DNA from: Bacteroidales bacterium Bact_23
GTDB taxonomy: Bacteria > Bacteroidota > Bacteroidia > Bacteroidales > Lentimicrobiaceae
DNA length: 6,975 bases
Reading direction: 5' to 3'
NCBI GenBank assembly: GCA_001603685.1
Contig: LUZO01000335.1
Location: forward strand, 1 to 6,975
The translations under genes were made by a program, and so were the position numbers. Positions within the stretch are counted from its first letter, which is position 1, and each line of letters begins with the position of its first letter. The notes beneath the pieces were generated by a model. It saw nothing but the letters and a program-made list of their open reading frames with translations. It made no database searches and had not been told where the DNA came from. This document shows positions 5,626-6,975 of this stretch, one piece after another.

Positions 5626-6888
5626 TCAGAAAGTTGACCTCATTGCTTCAACCGGATCAAGTTGCGAAGCCGACCATGCCGGCATAAATCCCGAAATCAG
5701 CCCGATGGTGGCAGAAACGCCTACCCCCAGAAGAATGTTCTTCATGGTCAGGATCAGGTTCATATCCAGCGCTGCCGAAATGCCGAGGGTAATCAGGAAG
5801 ATGATGAGCAGCCCGGCTATGCCGCCAAAAACAGCCAGAAAAACGGCTTCGAAGAGAAATTGCAGCAGAATGAAACTGTTTTTGGCACCCATGGCTTTCT
5901 GAATGCCAATCTGAGCCGTCCTTTCCTTTACCGATACAAACATGATGTTGGCAATCCCGAAGCCGCCGACCAGCAGCGAAAAACCGCCAATAATCCATCC
6001 GACCAGCGAAACCACTCCGAACAATTTATCGAACTGCTGGGTAATCAGGCTGGTTTCGTTAACTGAGAAGTCGTCTTCCACTCCGGGTTTAAGTTTTCTG
6101 ACCGAGCGCATGATTCCGGTCAGTTCGTCGCGCAATTCATCGTTGCTTACTCCGGGTTTTGCCCTTACCATAATGGAAGCTCCCAGGTTATCGCGTTTCA
6201 GGTCAATGTAGCTCCTGGCGAAGTTGACCGGTACAATCACCATATTATCGTTTGAGTTGCCGAAGTTTTTGCTGCCTTCCTTTTTCAGCAAACCGACCAC
6301 TTCCACCTTTTGCCCGAACACCTTGAAGCGCAATCCCACGGGATTCCGGTTATCGAACAGGTTCTGCCTGATTTCGCTGCCAATGATGGCTACCGGCCTT
6401 CCACCTGCCGACTCTTCGCTGGTAAAATAGCGCCCTTCGGTGAATTCGAGGGGGACAACATCCGTATAATCCTGCGAAATGGCCATAATCATGGCATTGT
6501 CAACCGAGGCGTTTTCAGTCTTTACGGTACGGGTCAAAGCCACCATATAGCTGCTTGCCTCAGCCGCCTGGCTGCGGTGCTGTATCTCTGTCAGGTCGTC
6601 CATGGTAGGTTCGGGACGCTTCATGTATTTCCACCACGGAAAATCGCTGCCCCCCATTGCCCAGGGCCATTTCTGGATATACAATACATTGGATCCGAGT
6701 GTGTTGATGCTTTCGCGAAGGGTTCGCTCAACAGAATCGAACACCGTAAAAACCGAAATGATGGAAAAGATGCCGATGGTTATCCCCAGCAGTGAGAGCA
6801 TAGTGCGTACCTTATTGATTTTTATGGCACTAAATGCAAAAAGGTAGCTTTCGCGGATAAGCCGGAAGATAATGAGTGATCTTTTCAT
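5626..6888 (-). CDS. ABC transporter permease, MacB/FtsX type
   Basis: A 420-residue inner-membrane protein with MacB-type architecture. One membrane helix (about 31-50, in RTMLSLLGITIGIFSIISVF) is followed by a MacB-like periplasmic core domain (about 51-285). Three C-terminal helices follow (about 291-318, 340-370 and 383-404), and the cytoplasmic loop after the second helix carries KERTAQIGIQKAMGAK (321-336). It ends with the family signature LDPVEAMR (410-417). Such permeases dimerise and couple ATP hydrolysis by a separate MacB/LolD-type ATPase to mechanical work on periplasmic substrates, exporting peptides, antibiotics or lipoproteins with a membrane-fusion protein. No ATPase or fusion protein is present within the window; they may lie beyond 6975 or elsewhere. 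Length and ends are complete, so it is not truncated. The substrate cannot be predicted. Confidence 0.93.
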   Translation of the reverse strand: MKRSLIIFRLIRESYLFAFSAIKINKVRTMLSLLGITIGIFSIISVFTVFDSVERTLRESINTLGSNVLYIQKWPWAMGGSDFPWWKYMKRPEPTMDDLTEIQHRSQAAEASSYMVALTRTVKTENASVDNAMIMAISQDYTDVVPLEFTEGRYFTSEESAGGRPVAIIGSEIRQNLFDNRNPVGLRFKVFGQKVEVVGLLKKEGSKNFGNSNDNMVIVPVNFARSYIDLKRDNLGASIMVRAKPGVSNDELRDELTGIMRSVRKLKPGVEDDFSVNETSLITQQFDKLFGVVSLVGWIIGGFSLLVGGFGIANIMFVSVKERTAQIGIQKAMGAKNSFILLQFLFEAVFLAVFGGIAGLLIIFLITLGISAALDMNLILTMKNILLGVGVSATIGLISGFMPAWSASQLDPVEAMRSTF

Positions 6889-6910
6889 GGGTGTCCGGTT
6901 GAAGGGCTGG

Positions 6911-6918
6911 TAAAGTTA
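6911..6918 (-). promoter_or_regulatory. Candidate -7 promoter element for the ABC permease
   Basis: Minus-strand TAACTTTA fits TAnnTTTA, one base off the Bacteroidota consensus. It sits 23 bases upstream of the permease ATG. Immediately upstream, at 6920-6933, is a 6-base inverted repeat (ATAAAT, TG, ATTTAT) that could be an operator or just AT-rich chance. If this promoter is real, the permease may begin its own transcript rather than continue an operon from beyond the window. Confidence 0.35.
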
Positions 6919-6975
6919 GATAAATTGATTTATAATTCACCTATTTAATTCTTGTATTCTGACGCTATTTTTAAT

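Noticed and set aside
6310..6795. A 161-codon plus-strand reading frame opposite the ABC permease
   Set aside because: It lies wholly antisense to a well-supported MacB-type gene, has no recognisable domain and a composition typical of shadow frames.

Overview
The window looks like ordinary chromosomal DNA from a member of the Bacteroidota, most likely a Bacteroidales-type organism. Three things support this. The secreted nuclease ends in a type IX secretion (T9SS) type A sorting domain. Several gene starts have AT-rich upstream sequence with TAnnTTTG/TAnnTTTA-type -7 elements and no clear Shine-Dalgarno sequence. The permease belongs to the MacB/FtsX-type group with the N-terminal pattern common in that phylum. 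No RNA gene, CRISPR array, insertion sequence or prophage gene was seen.

Layout from left to right: (1) 1-159 is an AT-rich upstream region with a strong palindrome and a candidate promoter. (2) 160-861 (+) is a ComF-family phosphoribosyltransferase. (3) 866-2287 (-) is pyruvate kinase, tail-to-tail with comF and only 4 bases apart. (4) 2288-2470 is a divergent promoter region holding a second copy of the palindrome-plus-flank repeat. (5) 2471-4538 (+) is a tight three-gene cluster: an MntP-like membrane protein (probable TTG start), a T9SS-exported endonuclease I, and a QueD/6-pyruvoyl-tetrahydropterin synthase homologue, with gaps of 5 and 11 bases. (6) 4569-5384 (-) is an FRG-domain protein of unknown function, convergent with the cluster. 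(7) 5385-5625 is non-coding as far as I can tell. (8) 5626-6888 (-) is a MacB-like ABC transporter permease, followed by its upstream region to the window end.

The genes do not form one obvious pathway. comF (competence or nucleotide-related PRTase), pyk (glycolysis) and queD (queuosine or pterin synthesis) are housekeeping-like. The nuclease would act outside the cell and the permease in the inner membrane. The three plus-strand genes probably share a transcript, but a functional link between them is not evident.

The most notable non-coding signal is a 25-base sequence present upstream of comF and in the pyk/mntP-like divergent region (23/25 identical). In both places it is joined to a palindrome whose 4-base centre is inverted between the copies. 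I did not find convincing evidence for a large new multi-gene system here. The repeat, the diverged MntP-like protein and the FRG protein are the parts least explained by known biology. I saw no convincing rho-independent terminator anywhere in the window.
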